From Nemertoderma westbladi (lineage: Eukaryota; Xenacoelomorpha; Nemertodermatida; Nemertodermatidae), in NCBI GenBank assembly GCA_032718475.1, contig JAUCBJ010007243.1:1-64000 (forward strand): a DNA stretch of 64,000 nt. The letters run 5' to 3'. The notes under the pieces were generated by a model, which made no database searches, was not told the origin of the DNA, and was given only the letters and a program-made list of their open reading frames with translations. Shown here piece by piece: positions 22,177-34,588 of this stretch (positions within the stretch are counted from its first letter, which is position 1; every line of letters begins with the position of its first letter). Both the position numbers and the translations under genes were made by a program.

Positions 22177-24240
22177 TCCCGTTAATAATCCACCAATGTG
22201 TGTTCTACTAACAGTATAAAGGTAGCTGGAGTTTTATGTAGCTTTTTCGGTTGTCCTCTATTTTTTTGGTAGCTAGTATTTTTTAATGGAGTGGCAATAC
22301 TAAAAAGTAATACTACAGTATAGCTACCATTAAAAACACTACCTTGTTTAAATGTACCGGTACCACATACTTTAGCAACATAAAAACTCTAGCTAGCCGA
22401 AAATTGGGAACAGTTCCAACATTTTCGTTGTTTTTATTTTCATGCGTCTTTGTCAGTTTTTTTTCATGATAATGTTCTAGAACGTATATTGAGTGTTCTA
22501 GAACTTTGCAAAATGTTCTAGAACATTTTAATTATGAATTTTTGAGAAAATAATCTTCTTTTAAAAAGAAATTATTGAAAATATTGTTAAATTTATTATT
22601 ATTTTATGCCATTTTGCCTGTTTTTTTCTATTGATAAGAGTTCTAGAACATTTATTAAATGTTCTAGAATTGTACCAAATGTTCTAGAACATGTACCAAA
22701 TGTTCTAGAACATTTTTCTAGAACAATTTTCGATAAAAAAATTCTAGCATATTTGTTCTTTTAAAAAAATATATTAAAATGATTGTTTAATTAAAAAAAA
22801 TTGGAATACAGAACAACTAACCATAACGATAGCATGCTAGAACATTATTTAAAATGTTAGCTAGGGCTAGTATTGAATACGTAGGCCTACACTATAATGG
22901 CATCAATAGTCAATCGTCGACATCTTTCGACATCTATTTTTTCTAGCTATAATTATAAATGATTACTTGAGTACATAAAAATACTAGTAGATATATATAT
23001 ATGTTAAATATACAAAAAAAGTAAAAGCTAAAAATAAAACCAAAAATATCATTTTTTAAAAATGATCTAGAACAAAAAATAATATGTTCTATAATATTGT
23101 TCTATATTATTGTTCTATAATATTATTTGACAAAAAAAAATAATTCTAAATACCCTAGAATACTTCACACTATCTTTAAAAAGTAGTAGCTAGAAAACTA
23201 TACACATTTTAGACCAAAATGAAAATGTTGGCACAGGCACGGGCACGTTTTTTTTATTTGGTTTTTCATAAAAACAAACTAAAACTTACTAAAACATCTA
23301 TTCTAGAATATATTGATGCTATAGAAATTACATTAATAAACTTTTCATATAGATTTGTTTTTTTTTTTTAAATAACTTGTTTTACTAGCTAGTAAATAGT
23401 ACTAGCTAGTAAGAAAAATTAAAAAACTAGCTACCATCTGAATGTCAGAAGGTCAAATAATAATTCTGGAAGAAAAACACATCATGATAAAAGCCATTTC
23501 CATAGTAAAAAATCTGGTCAAAAAGTGGGTACCCAGGCCATACTAATTCCGTCAGAAACTGCTTAAATATAGTTAGTAATTTTTTTTAAACACTAGCTAA
23601 ATTAAAAATACTAGCTACCATAGAAAAACATCATATTTTAATCAATAACTTACATGTTCTAGAACATTTAAAACAACAAAAAATGAAAACACTAGCTAGA
23701 ATAAAAATACAGTTAAAAATCTAAAAATAAAAGTCAAAAATTTGTTTCATAACCTAGCTTGCATAAATATTGTTCTACAACAAAAAATATTCGTTCTAGA
23801 ACATAGAGTTTTATTATAATCAATAACTGACATGTTCTAGAACATTGAAAACTACAATACAAAAAGTGAAAACACTAGCTAGTATAAAAGTACAGTTAAA
23901 AGGTACTAGTGTGTTTTGTGCACATCCCTCCCCTCAAATTTTTAATACTAGCTAGTTTTTGTTACTTTTTTAAACAAATTGTTCTAGAACATATTATTGT
24001 CTATTCATTTTATTTATTAATTTTGTTCTAGAACAAATAATCGTTGTTCTAGAACAAAATTCATTTGTGAAGGCTTTTACGGGAGACTGACCTACAGATG
24101 CCGTTACGAGTCTGTCCGTAATTCTTATGAGTGTTATCAAGTGCCTTGGGGTACCTGCCGCACAGCAGGAACACTCACGAATGTATGGGTGTATATATAT
24201 ATTATCTAATATATATATCTGATCTGAATGTACAATCAAT
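22177..24240. mobile_element. dispersed repeat family rich in GTTCTAGAAC palindromes
   Basis: An AT-rich block with about a dozen GTTCTAGAAC-type words (22474, 22495, 22515, 22640, 22681, 22702, 23656, 23793, 23834, 23981, 24025, 24046) and many CTAGCTAG words. A core from AACATTTTC (about 22415) to GAAAATGTT (about 23224) has inverted ends and recurs, inverted, at 42107-42870, and partly at 35433-35773. No protein frame. It is probably a non-autonomous DNA transposon with nested copies. Confidence 0.7.
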
Positions 24241-25588
24241 CACTGTAAGTATATAGCTTCGGCGCTTATAAACTGCTTCAAGGGAGTAAAGTGACAGTTA
24301 CGTGTAAACCGTTCCGTTATATTGTGTTGTTGGCGAGTAAATGTGCGTGTGGCTTACATATATTACAGGTAGGACGCTATGTTGGACTTAGTGCGTGGTA
24401 AGCGCACAATTCACTCGTGCTGCATACATAGCGTTAATAGATTATAGTTACTAGTTGGGGAATAATATTGCAGTACTATGGATGCACACATTCTCACTAA
24501 AATGAAACGAATCTATTACAGACAGGGCGCAGTCAGCACTAACCGTGTGGAAATCGAGTTGGTTTGATCTCTGGTCTTGTATATTCATCAACAATGGTAA
24601 AGTAATAATAGTAAATAATAATAATGCAATAATGTATGCAACAAGCTACAATACATGCAGCAAGGTGAAATATCACGAGTCCTGCAAGTTACATGACTCG
24701 TAACAGGATTAATATGATGTTAGGTTATGCATGAGAGTAATGGGATGAACATCGACTATATAAACAAGCAATACTGCAAAAATAGAGACAGAATATACCT
24801 GTACCGGCAGTTACCAATGAGAGTTCAGCACTACCACAATTGCTGCCAGGCAACATATAAACAAGGTTCACGGTGGTATACAACATGAGTTAGGCATAAA
24901 TATCATACGCACAGATAAAAATATAAGATTTCGATATGCAGTTAGCCTGTGCAGCAAAACTGTTCCCTAAAATTACGTACAAGTTCAACAATCGTTCTAT
25001 GAGTAACACAATATTTAGTTTTTTCGGGAATTTGCATGGAAAAGGGTATATACAATCTTTCAACGATCAAAGGTGACGTCGATATCAAATACTCGCTACT
25101 TACAATTAAATGCGATAAACAATCTAACTAAAATTAAACGAAATTAATTAAGATATTAGATAAACTTCCTCATATAAAACAATAAAGTTCGTTGAGTCAA
25201 TTCTGGTAGGACTAAATAAGTATTAAACGCCCTTTCAAACAATATTAGAGTTTGATATATTTACAAATATGGTAGGTAGGTAAATTAATCGACGTATGTA
25301 GGTCAATTTTGAGTCATATTATCCTTCAAATATAAAAATACATAAATTCAACACTGTAATATATTGAGTTTCATTCTTACAGTAAGAAATACATATTGTT
25401 CATTATTTACAAATATGATAGTTTTACAACGTACTTAGCTGTTGACGAACGAGTACAGGGATTTTATAAAGTTTGACAGGCTAACTGGTAGTAATCTTAT
25501 ATCATCGCTTCCGCTTGGTATGCATTAGGTATACTTTGCATAAATAGTCGTTTCCTCGTCCTCGCAGGAGCTTGGGGCGCGGGTAACG
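24241..25588. other. AT-rich region, no gene recognised
   Basis: No conserved frame. It lies downstream of the decayed minus-strand frame and may hold its 3' flank. Confidence 0.5.
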
Positions 25589-28500
25589 TCACATCATCGC
25601 TTGAAAGCGTCTCGTTGGGACCCCGGTGATATCTACCTCGTCTGGTGTCGGCGAAGTCGGATGGTCGGTATATGTCCCGGTGGAGGTACTAGGCAAGGAT
25701 AGGAACTCAATGGGTCTCGTTGCACCCGAGTCGACAGCCGGTCGACGGATCTCTAATCCCGGAGGAACAGCTAAGCGCTTCCGCACAGCAGCTTGCACCG
25801 GTCCGGAGGGGACAGTTTGGGTAACGACACCAAACCGGGTGAGCACGACAGAGGCGGCTACTGAGGTCGCTTCTAGATGGATTGGTTCCTCCGCTTGGTC
25901 GGGGGCGTCCATAACGTCAGTTTGTATTTGTCCAACAGAGAAACCAGGTTTAATAATGGGCCTCTCGATCACCGATTGATGGAGATTGGAAATACATATG
26001 TCCCGGAATATGGCGAAGCCGCCGCTGGCTAGCTCATCCGTTGCGGAACGACATAACTCTTGTTGAGACAGCAACTTCACGCGAAACTGACTGTCAATGT
26101 TGGCAAAGGGGGTCAGGAAATGCCGAAAGCATTCGAAGTTCAGGAATTTACCGAGTTCATTGAGTTTGGCAAGTTGTGTTCGCAACGGCAACAACAACGG
26201 GTGCGCTCTCAACGTATGGCTACAGACATCCGCAAGCCATCCAGATAATGCTTGGTTTTCGAATATGAGGTACATCACCAATGAGGGGTGCAAGGGAACA
26301 CTCATGAAACTATATACGGCACCAGGGGCAGTGAGTGGTCCCTGAAAGTAATAAGGCAAATATGAGTCACCATATAAACTTTGGAATACGTCTCGCGATC
26401 GGTCTCTTTGAAGTTCCACCCATACTCCTGAAACGCGATATGGCCAGAGGACATACGGTCAACTCTGCTATATGTATCGTTAGCGTTACGCCGATACATG
26501 ACCCGGAAGAAGCCGCGGGATTGAGCCCAAGGAAGGATAACTTGTGTGCCGTCAAAGGGATATGTCGTGGACAACAGGGAAATCATCTGTTAAATCCCGA
26601 TATATGGCTGAACCGAGTTTATAAATGGATTCGTCCAATATAATGTCCAGTACGGGTTGTGGTAATAAAGTGGCATCTATTCCCATGGCTGGGTGTTTGT
26701 TCGTGTCATTGACGTAAGCCTCTGCTTTAACAAATTGTTGATGTCTCGCACGGCGTTGATAGGCGGTCAAGGCTGGGAAAACGCTGTTGGTACTGCGACA
26801 AGTACGCGTAAAAACGTGTGTGGCTCCAGTGAGACTGCGGATATGAATCAACCGAGTTGAACTTAGCTCATGATCTGGCACCGAGCCCTTGTTGTCATAA
26901 ATCATAACGCCGTAGCTATGAATAACATTGACTATATGCGACAATTCAGAGTTAGCCACTTCGGTGGTCAGTTCTAATGGTTTCCATAGAGTATCTAACG
27001 AACAGGGTTCTCCATGCGCTATCCTTATGGATTCATAGCTAGGCATCTCATTAGTATTTACATTTGGTTCGATATATTTCAAGACATCCTCCAGGAAGGT
27101 TACATCCAAGTTCCAGTGTACGAGGCGACGGTAATCCATAAATGTCTCTAAGTTAAAGGGTGGACGTGGACTGGCTTCTATTGTTACTATGTTATAAGGT
27201 TTTTTAAATGAGTCTAATTTCACCAAATAATCCAAATGTTGATGTAAAGCCTCCAGTTCCTCAAGGTCCAAGGGGTTCACCAATGGTAAGAATCGCATAT
27301 CCCATCCAGGGTGTTCTGGTTGTATAACGTAATGTTGTTTAAGCATCAAGAACCGAGGATGGTCTTTAATTCCATAGAAGGGATAGTACAAAGGACGACG
27401 CACTACATTTATACCGTGGACCTTTTCCCGAATTACGTCGGCTCGAGTGCGAGAAGGGGGAACTAATTCACCATCCACACGTAATGGTTCCAAGGTAGGC
27501 GTCTTTAACATCGGAACATCGGCGAAAGCACAAGTGGTTTCAGCGGGCTCGCCAAAGATGCATGGTTGCTTGGTGCAGAAGACCTAGTGCTGCATGGAAG
27601 GGTGAACGCAACGTTTAGGCTGAAAACCTTCCATCAAAGATTGGACATAAGGTTGGCGGTATACGGTGAGATCGGCATCCTCCAGCGCTATCGCTTCTTC
27701 CTCACGCCGTTCTTTCTCTCTAGCCTCAGCTTGGAGATTGGAAAGGAAATCCGAGAAGGATTGTAGGTCTCCGTCAGTGATGCGGGCTCTCAATGTATTA
27801 ATCTCTGATCGGAACGCAGTGTTGTCCATAGCCTCCAACAAAGCGAGTTCCGTCAACAAGGTGCCGGGGGGGTGGGGTGGGGTGGGGGGGTGGGGGGGGG
27901 GGGGGGTATGACTACACCTGGTGTCAACCGTTCACCTGGCGTTACGGCTCAGGATGTCCCAAATCCTCTTCCGAGTCCGGGTGGAACTAAAGGGGTTATC
28001 ACCGGTTCCTCTCGGGGAATCAGTTGTTCCGGTAGAATCATATCTTGGTATTCGGAGTAGTCCTCACCTAAAGGGCCGAAATCCTGGGGAAGAACTGGAG
28101 ACGGTTGAACTTTAGGAGCTGGAGGTCGCACTGAAAATCATAGGACGTCAATGGGTAAACGCTCCATTTTACATAATTTCTTTAAGGCTCGTTCATCCAC
28201 GCTGAATAAATCATGCTCATATTCTCCATACGTGAAACGCGTATAACTGTGCTTAGGGCAACGGGGGTGATTGACCGGTCGGCCCCATCATGCATGGTCA
28301 TCATGGTTTACTAGTTGGTTAGGGTGTGGAGTGGACAGTCATCACAGTAATACCATAATTTAAAGTCCTGGCGACTTATGTGTGGAGATTGGGAACCAGA
28401 TTTGCAGTAGGCCTACTCCTCCATAGCGTCGAAACGATCCGGCAACACGGGTAAAGGTCTAGCTGCGGTTAAGTACATCATTGTCTGGTACAAGTGCTTG

Positions 28501-29021
28501 AGTTCCGCTATTGGATTGGGGTGGATGCCTTTAGGGTAATGGGTTTGCTGGGTTTGGGCTGCAACCACATTTAAATACGTTTATCGGAGGAACGTAATTA
28601 AGTCCTCAAATCTAGCCGCGTTGTTGCTAGCTTCCGCATCGTTCACTGACATGGTGTCCCGAATTGCATCTTCCTTATCCATCTGGGTGGTATTCTCTCG
28701 TTGTCTTTGCACATGATAGCGCCACATTTCCATATCTTGCCGCTCATGAACATCTTCGGAGTATATGAGGTTGCTTGGATGTTTATATATAATGAATGGT
28801 TTGTATGATCCATCGATGTTGGTGTATCTGTTCATGAAGGCGCGGTAGTGAAGTTGTTCTGATATCTCTACGGGGGACATTAGCGGTTCTGTATACTGTT
28901 GTGGTGCTCCGGGTGTCAACAGGTCCTCCATCATCTCTCTCATACCTCGGCAATATTCCTCTGAAAGTTGTTGTCGCTGCGTATTGATATTGTCCATTGA
29001 ATCATCTTTAGAAGTATCCAC
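25589..29021 (-). pseudogene. long decayed reading frame of unknown family
   Basis: Minus-strand coding potential runs almost continuously from the ATG at 29021 to 25589. It starts in one frame that reads on past stops near 28581 and 28417 to about 28300 and includes a cysteine-rich YYCDDCP segment. A second frame covers 28131-27949. After a poly-C/poly-Pro run (about 27868-27906) a third frame covers 27859-26552 with one in-frame TAG at 27584-27586. Frame changes near 26560-26586 and 26400 lead to the last block (26419-25589). All three stop codons occur. I recognise no domain. The composition is less AT-rich than the flanks. Size and lack of introns would fit a structural protein of an endogenised virus or a retroelement gag, but this is inference only; a host pseudogene is equally possible. 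Confidence 0.6.
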
Positions 29022-30109
29022 TATTGTTATTATAAATAAGCAAATATATTATTAATCCAACAGAAGTGAACCAATGAGTCGATAATTATTATGGTTATTT
29101 GAGTTTATATAGGGTCGGCAGTGTCAAGCCGCCCTTTATCCCCAGCCCGACACGGACCCGAGCTGCCCCTGCCCACGTTAGCGCCGCTATGTCTATTCCC
29201 TATCCAACAGGCGTTGAAGAACGGGTGGAAGACGAAGCGGCTAACGTGCAGGAAAGGCTCGAGGCCGGTCTCTCCGAGGGCTATTCGTCGGGGTATATCG
29301 ACTATTGTAGTGCGACTGCAATTAGTCTGCAATAGGGTTTCGGTTCGCTACAGTAAACACACGGAGAATAGTTGTTATTCGTACTATCATGCAAACTAAC
29401 ACACCCAATGTCACAGCACGTGTAAATGTCCGTTACAAACTTACTATTTCCCGAATATTGATATTTGTTTCCAGGGATACTCATTAAAATAAATTTAAAG
29501 GTATTAAATTTAGGAATTTAGAAAATACGATAAAATTCTAGAACTTTGTTAAAAGGGTTGCGCGAGCGACACACCAGCATCCAAATGTTCTGAATTAGTT
29601 ATTAATGTATCGAAGATCAACATTCGGTAAATATAGCGGTAGAATATGATATTGCTAATTCACACAGATCTGGGTCTACTGTGATATTATTACGTCTTTG
29701 TTGGTTGTATTATTTAATTTATTTACTTGGTTGTGGTGTTGTCTGTATAGTATCGGTGTTTATACTATTGTCGTATTAATGTCGTGGTTAAAGGGTTGGT
29801 GGTATTAAACTATTAATAAATAACATAATAAATGTTTACGCGATCTGGTGACTTAAACTAGGTTTACTCATCCCTTGGGAGAGAGCCACTAAGTGGACCG
29901 CGACCGTTCCCGTAATGCATATTATTACAGTGACTTGAACGGATTTATATGGATGTGATATTGTATTAATCAATATCAACCTATGTTGATTCTTGAAGTT
30001 TCAAGCTAAATAATAATTGACATCTCTTACTGTACTCTGGCGATTGACAAGAAGCGGGAGTAGTAATTAAGACTCTGCATTCAAGTGTTATTGGGCCGTC
30101 ATAATACAG
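29022..30109. other. flank of the decayed frame with a GC-rich patch
   Basis: A GC-rich patch at about 29110-29330 contains a plus-strand frame (MSIPYPTGVEERVEDEA from 29190) whose composition resembles coding DNA. No family is recognised and no splice sites are convincing. The remainder (29340-30109) is AT-rich without features. Confidence 0.35.
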
Positions 30110-30409
30110 CAAGACCAAGGTTTGTTATTGTCATGCGCCATGTTTAATAATGACTTATCATGACTAGTGTAGTTTATTATAATTTTATTTGTTACTCCCT
30201 TTGTACTAGAGTTATACAAGAAGTGGCGGGCCGTCTCCGGAATTTACCCAGAGTTTGGTTTAACCGAAATAAAGGATATGGATTCCGCATTCAATTGTAT
30301 TACCACCATCATCATACAATTATTAAGGGTTTTGGTTGGCTGCGCGTCATGTTTAATAATGACTTATCGCAACATGTTGTCAAAGTTGGGTTCAGGTTTT
30401 ATGCATCGT
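30110..30409. repeat. degenerate tandem repeat around AATGACTTATCATGA
   Basis: Related blocks with TTTAATAATGACTTATC occur near 30145 and 30352 and again just before the LINE; more copies follow the LINE at 34221-34430. The LINE therefore inserted inside a degenerate array of roughly 100-200-bp units. Confidence 0.6.
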
Positions 30410-30434
30410 GTGTATAATGACTTATCATGAACCT
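30410..30434. repeat. left target-site duplication of the full-length LINE
   Basis: The 25 bases starting GTGTATAATGACTTATCATG are repeated exactly at 34196-34220 on the other side of the element. Confidence 0.95.
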
Positions 30435-33400
30435 GACTTATCAGGTCAGGTCAGGTTGTCTAGGTCATTGATCAAGAAAACTTGCCACCTCCATGCAGCA
30501 TAAAGGAGGTGCCACCTGTAGCTGCATAGACCCTCTTACTAGGGCAAATCTGGTCCTGTAACTAGGACCCCCTTCGTTCTGGGATAAGGACGCCCTTGGT
30601 CCTGGATTAAGGACCCATATACTTGGCTGCAGGGGTATATGGCCTGACCAGGCAGATGGTGATCTAACAATGGCTGGTCAGGAGTAGAGTGTTCTCATGT
30701 CCACTCTGAGAACACTTCACTGCGACCTGCACCTGGCAGCAAGGGTACAGGGCATGACCCAGCAGATGAGCTGCAACAGCCAATTGTGGGTCATGTGCGC
30801 CAGAGTAGATATGGGTGATGGGCCTCATATCTGACTCCATTGCGACACCCACCCTGTGGAATGGCAAACCAGGGTGTGGTATTTGCCCCGAGAGCTGACT
30901 CGGCAAAAAAGCACCCCCCAACCCCCACTATGGATTACATTAGCAACGCGGAGGTCCGGCCACTAGAGGCCAGTGGAATTACCGGACACAATCGGCCTCA
31001 CAGGCGTCAGTTAACTCCTGACCGGCTGCCTGTCTCACCCCCTACTGGAGAGAGAGCAGCCAACAATTCTTTGAGTCCCTTTCCTGATGACCTTTCTGGT
31101 CCAAACCCTGGGTCACCAGGAAGGCCAGATTGTGATGGGGAGAAGGATTCAGGAGTTGGAGGTTACTCTCATGTTCCACCCCGACCAACAAAGCCATTGG
31201 TGAATCTGAGGCAAGTCACAAGACTAGCCTCAGTAAACACCCTAACACTCGGGTCCCCAATGCGACAAGGTGAGCTGACTGCCTTGGCAGATAAGCTTTC
31301 TCTTAGCGCAGTGGGTGTTCAAGAGCACCGAATGCAGACTGGACAGACTGATGAGGTTCTGATTAAGGACATGGGGGGCGGTTGGCGACTCGCCCTCGCG
31401 TCAGCAGATGATAGTGGCAATGGTGGAATTGGTCTATTGATGAATCCAACTGCACATGCAGCATTGGACAATATAGACCAAATCTCTAACCGCATCATCC
31501 GTTGCCACTTCTCATGTTCTGGAAGACTGGCTAAGAAGTTTCCTAAGGTGGTTCTGATTGTGTGCTACTCTCCAACTAGTGTTGCCCCTGTAGAGGAGGT
31601 GGAAAATTTCTACCACAATCTACAAGCAGCTACTGATGGAGTGGATCAGCATGCATTCTTAACATTCCTGGGAGACTTTAATGCAAGTCTGCATCAATCA
31701 CATACATCGCCCTGGGTCTATAGCAATAGTGTTAACCGAAATTCTGTCCATCTTCAGGATTTTATCTCTGGAAATGGATTGTTTTCGGCTGGAACCCAGT
31801 TCAAGAAGCGAACTGGAAAGCTATGGACTCATAGTGGACCCAGTGGTCACAAGTCCCAGATAGACCATATTCTGTTTCGTAGGAAATACAGGAGCTCTAT
31901 ACAAGACTGTAATGCATTTACACTTCAACCCTTCTCCAGTGATCACCGCCTTATTGTGGCCAAGGTAAGACTTAGTCTGCGTGCTAGCAGAACAACGAAA
32001 TCTGCCTTGCCGCGGCATGACTGGTCCTCTCTGTTGCAACAGCCAAGTGTGAGATCCAGCTTCACACTACAGCTGAGCAACAGGTATGAGGCTCTTGCCT
32101 CTGAGGCGGCAGATCACTGTGAGGGCTATACTGCCTTTACAGAAGCAGTTAAGTCAGCAGCTGCAGAAACAGTTCCTGTATACCCTCGAAACAGGAAAAG
32201 GGCCCCCTGGACTGACAACAAAATTCAGAAGTGCCGAAATGACCTTCATAAGGCGCAGAAAGAGTCCCGGCTCAAACAGACTACAGCAGCCAAGAATGTA
32301 GTTAAGGCTGCATCTAGGTCCCTGAACAGGCAGTACTCTGCTAATCTACAGGAGCTAATAAACCAACAGGTTGATGCCATCAATGATGCTGACGACAGCA
32401 GGCAATCATCCCAGGCATGGAAATCGATCAATCTGCTTACTGGGCGGAAAAGCCAACCAACCACCAAGGTTAAGGCTGAATCACCAGCCGATCGCCTCAA
32501 TGGTTGGAAAGCCCACTTTGAAAAGCTCCTCAATAATGACAGGGTATTGCCTGATAACTTTATAGAAGTAAAAGTGTCTGAGTCTGTACTCCCAGATATT
32601 CCCATTGGCGATATCTCCTTTGCAGAAGTGAAGGCTGCTGCAAAGAGCATTAAGACCAATCGTGCCAGTGGAGTAGATGGTGTTCCCCCTGAGGTCTTTA
32701 AAATACCTGAGTGTTTAAAGCTCATCTATCCCATCATAGTAGACATGTACCGAACAACAAGAGTCCCACAAGAAATGAAAACAAATAAGTTGGTGCCAGT
32801 TCCCAAGAAGGGCAACCTAACACTCTATGGTTCTTTTCGGGGAATCTCATTGATCTCGATTGCTGCAAAGCTATACAATAGGATTCTATTAAATCGCATC
32901 AGGGATCCCATTGAGAGACTGCTCCGTGGTAATCAGAATGGGTTCCGTAAAGGTCGTGGGACCATGGAGCCCATTTTGGCACTTAGAAGGATAATTGAAG
33001 AGTTATCAAAAAAGAAAGACAGGCATCTGGCTGTTATCTTTGTTGACTTCTTCAAGGCCTTTGATTCAGTCTCTCGCTCACGTATGTTCAGCATACTTTC
33101 ATTATATGGGATTCCTGATGAAATTATTGCAGCAATCAGATCAGTATATGATGGTTCGACAACATTTGTGTCTACTGTTGACGGTGACACAGAACCATTT
33201 GAAGTGTTATGGGGCGTCCTCCAAGGAGACACACTTGCACCATTCTTGTTCATTATTGTGGTTGACTATGTTCTACGCATGTCCTTAGATCATTATAATG
33301 ATGATGGGGTGATGATAACTCCACCTACTGGCTCCAGAAGTCGAGGAAATCCTGCCAAGTACCTAACTGATCTAGACTTTGCTGATGACTTAGGAGTACT

Positions 33401-34195
33401 CTCAGAATCATTAGAGGGAGCCCAACGGCTCCTCAGATCATTACAACATGCTGCTTCTAGTGTTGGTCTTTTTATTAACTCCAGAAAGACCAAAATTCTG
33501 ACAGTTAACTTTGAAAGTCCTCAGCAAGTCTCTGATCGGATGAGCATAAGCTCAAAGGATGGTATGCTTGAGCATGTGGACGACTTCTGTTACCTGGGAT
33601 CATGGATCCGGAAGTCAGGTGAGGACCTTCGAATACGTAAGGGAAAGGCATGGGCAGCCTTGAATAGGCTTTCCAGGATTTGGAAGTCACCGAGAATTAA
33701 TCGGAAACTTAAGGTCCGATTATTTAGAGCAGCAGTAGTTCCAGTACTCCTCTACGGGAGTCCATGCTGGGCTCTAACTGCTGAGGACACCAAATCTCTG
33801 GATGGCACATTCACAAGAATGCTACGCCGGGTTCATTGTGTCAAGTACAATGCACACATCTCCAACCAGACACTATATAACATTGGAGGTGTCTCATTGG
33901 TTCCCCCAAGCTTGACACTAGAACAAAATCGCCTCCGCTTTGCAGGACATTGCTTTCGCCGTGAGGACCAGCCAGTGCATAATCTTGTACTTTGGCAGCC
34001 TCATGGAGTGAATAAGCATGGTGGACAGCCCATGACTTTCTTGAGACGCATCTTAAAGGACACTGGCCTTAAAGATGCGGATGATCTAGCAAATGTCATG
34101 GGTGATAGGGAGTTGTGGCGGTGCAATTTTGTTGACAAGCCGGCACAGCATTCTTAAAAATGCAGCTGCAATGCAGCATGCCGATCCTAGTAGTA
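30435..34195 (+). mobile_element. full-length non-LTR retrotransposon, RTE-like single-ORF organisation
   Basis: A 3.76-kb element bounded by a perfect 25-bp target duplication. It has a 5' leader of about 425 bp rich in short redundant words (GGTCAGGTCAGG, AAGGACC), one long frame with endonuclease and reverse transcriptase, a 3' UTR of about 30 bp, and a (TAG)n tail instead of poly-A. Endonuclease plus RT in one ORF and a microsatellite tail fit RTE-type or related LINEs; the clade needs a tree. Four truncated relatives lie in the same window. Confidence 0.95.
30861..34157 (+). CDS. LINE endonuclease-reverse transcriptase, intact
   Basis: About 1098 residues from the first in-frame ATG (30861); the frame is open slightly further upstream. 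The N-terminal 110 residues are Pro-rich and undefined. The APE-type endonuclease has SVNTLTL, VGVQEHRM, LGDFNASL, QIDHILF and SSDHRLIV. The RT has [28 protein letters not shown], motif A FVDFFKAFDSV, motif B GVLQGDTLAP and motif [11 protein letters not shown]. The long C-terminal tail with [13 protein letters not shown] is typical of this LINE group. No stop or frameshift is seen, so the copy could be competent for target-primed reverse transcription. Confidence 0.94.
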   Translation: MANQGVVFAPRADSAKKHPPTPTMDYISNAEVRPLEASGITGHNRPHRRQLTPDRLPVSPPTGERAANNSLSPFPDDLSGPNPGSPGRPDCDGEKDSGVGGYSHVPPRPTKPLVNLRQVTRLASVNTLTLGSPMRQGELTALADKLSLSAVGVQEHRMQTGQTDEVLIKDMGGGWRLALASADDSGNGGIGLLMNPTAHAALDNIDQISNRIIRCHFSCSGRLAKKFPKVVLIVCYSPTSVAPVEEVENFYHNLQAATDGVDQHAFLTFLGDFNASLHQSHTSPWVYSNSVNRNSVHLQDFISGNGLFSAGTQFKKRTGKLWTHSGPSGHKSQIDHILFRRKYRSSIQDCNAFTLQPFSSDHRLIVAKVRLSLRASRTTKSALPRHDWSSLLQQPSVRSSFTLQLSNRYEALASEAADHCEGYTAFTEAVKSAAAETVPVYPRNRKRAPWTDNKIQKCRNDLHKAQKESRLKQTTAAKNVVKAASRSLNRQYSANLQELINQQVDAINDADDSRQSSQAWKSINLLTGRKSQPTTKVKAESPADRLNGWKAHFEKLLNNDRVLPDNFIEVKVSESVLPDIPIGDISFAEVKAAAKSIKTNRASGVDGVPPEVFKIPECLKLIYPIIVDMYRTTRVPQEMKTNKLVPVPKKGNLTLYGSFRGISLISIAAKLYNRILLNRIRDPIERLLRGNQNGFRKGRGTMEPILALRRIIEELSKKKDRHLAVIFVDFFKAFDSVSRSRMFSILSLYGIPDEIIAAIRSVYDGSTTFVSTVDGDTEPFEVLWGVLQGDTLAPFLFIIVVDYVLRMSLDHYNDDGVMITPPTGSRSRGNPAKYLTDLDFADDLGVLSESLEGAQRLLRSLQHAASSVGLFINSRKTKILTVNFESPQQVSDRMSISSKDGMLEHVDDFCYLGSWIRKSGEDLRIRKGKAWAALNRLSRIWKSPRINRKLKVRLFRAAVVPVLLYGSPCWALTAEDTKSLDGTFTRMLRRVHCVKYNAHISNQTLYNIGGVSLVPPSLTLEQNRLRFAGHCFRREDQPVHNLVLWQPHGVNKHGGQPMTFLRRILKDTGLKDADDLANVMGDRELWRCNFVDKPAQHS

Positions 34196-34220
34196 GTGTA
34201 TAATGACTTATCATGAACCT
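34196..34220. repeat. right target-site duplication of the full-length LINE
   Basis: Identical over 25 bases to 30410-30434 and directly after the TAG tail. Confidence 0.95.
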
Positions 34221-34588
34221 TCCACTTTTCTTAATAATATTCTAGAATGTTCTAGAACTGAGATCAAGTTTCATGCACTGTGTATATAAAACAGTTTATC
34301 ATGAAACATCCCACAGTACTATTGTTTATGTCATTTTATTCATAATTGTTCTAGAACTAAGATCAAGTTTCATGGACCGTATATAAAACGATTTATCATG
34401 AAACATCCCATAGTCCTATTGTTTTTTGGGACGGAAGCGATGTAAGGATAAATTATGTTAGCCTGTCAAGCTGAATATGTGGCATATTTTTTGAAAACAT
34501 ATGGGGGTCCGTGGTTAACGACACATAACCCGTTCCCACGCTTGAGTGTGATATGCAGCGCAATCAAACGTTCCAAGGGAGTTAACTA
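34221..34588. repeat. two degenerate units of about 100 bp, then spacer
   Basis: TTCTAGAACT...GATCAAGTTTCATG...TTTATCATGAAACATCCCA occurs twice (about 34250-34330 and 34345-34420). The units are related to 30110-30434 across the LINE. The remaining bases to 34588 may include LTR-derived sequence of the BEL fragment. Confidence 0.6.
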
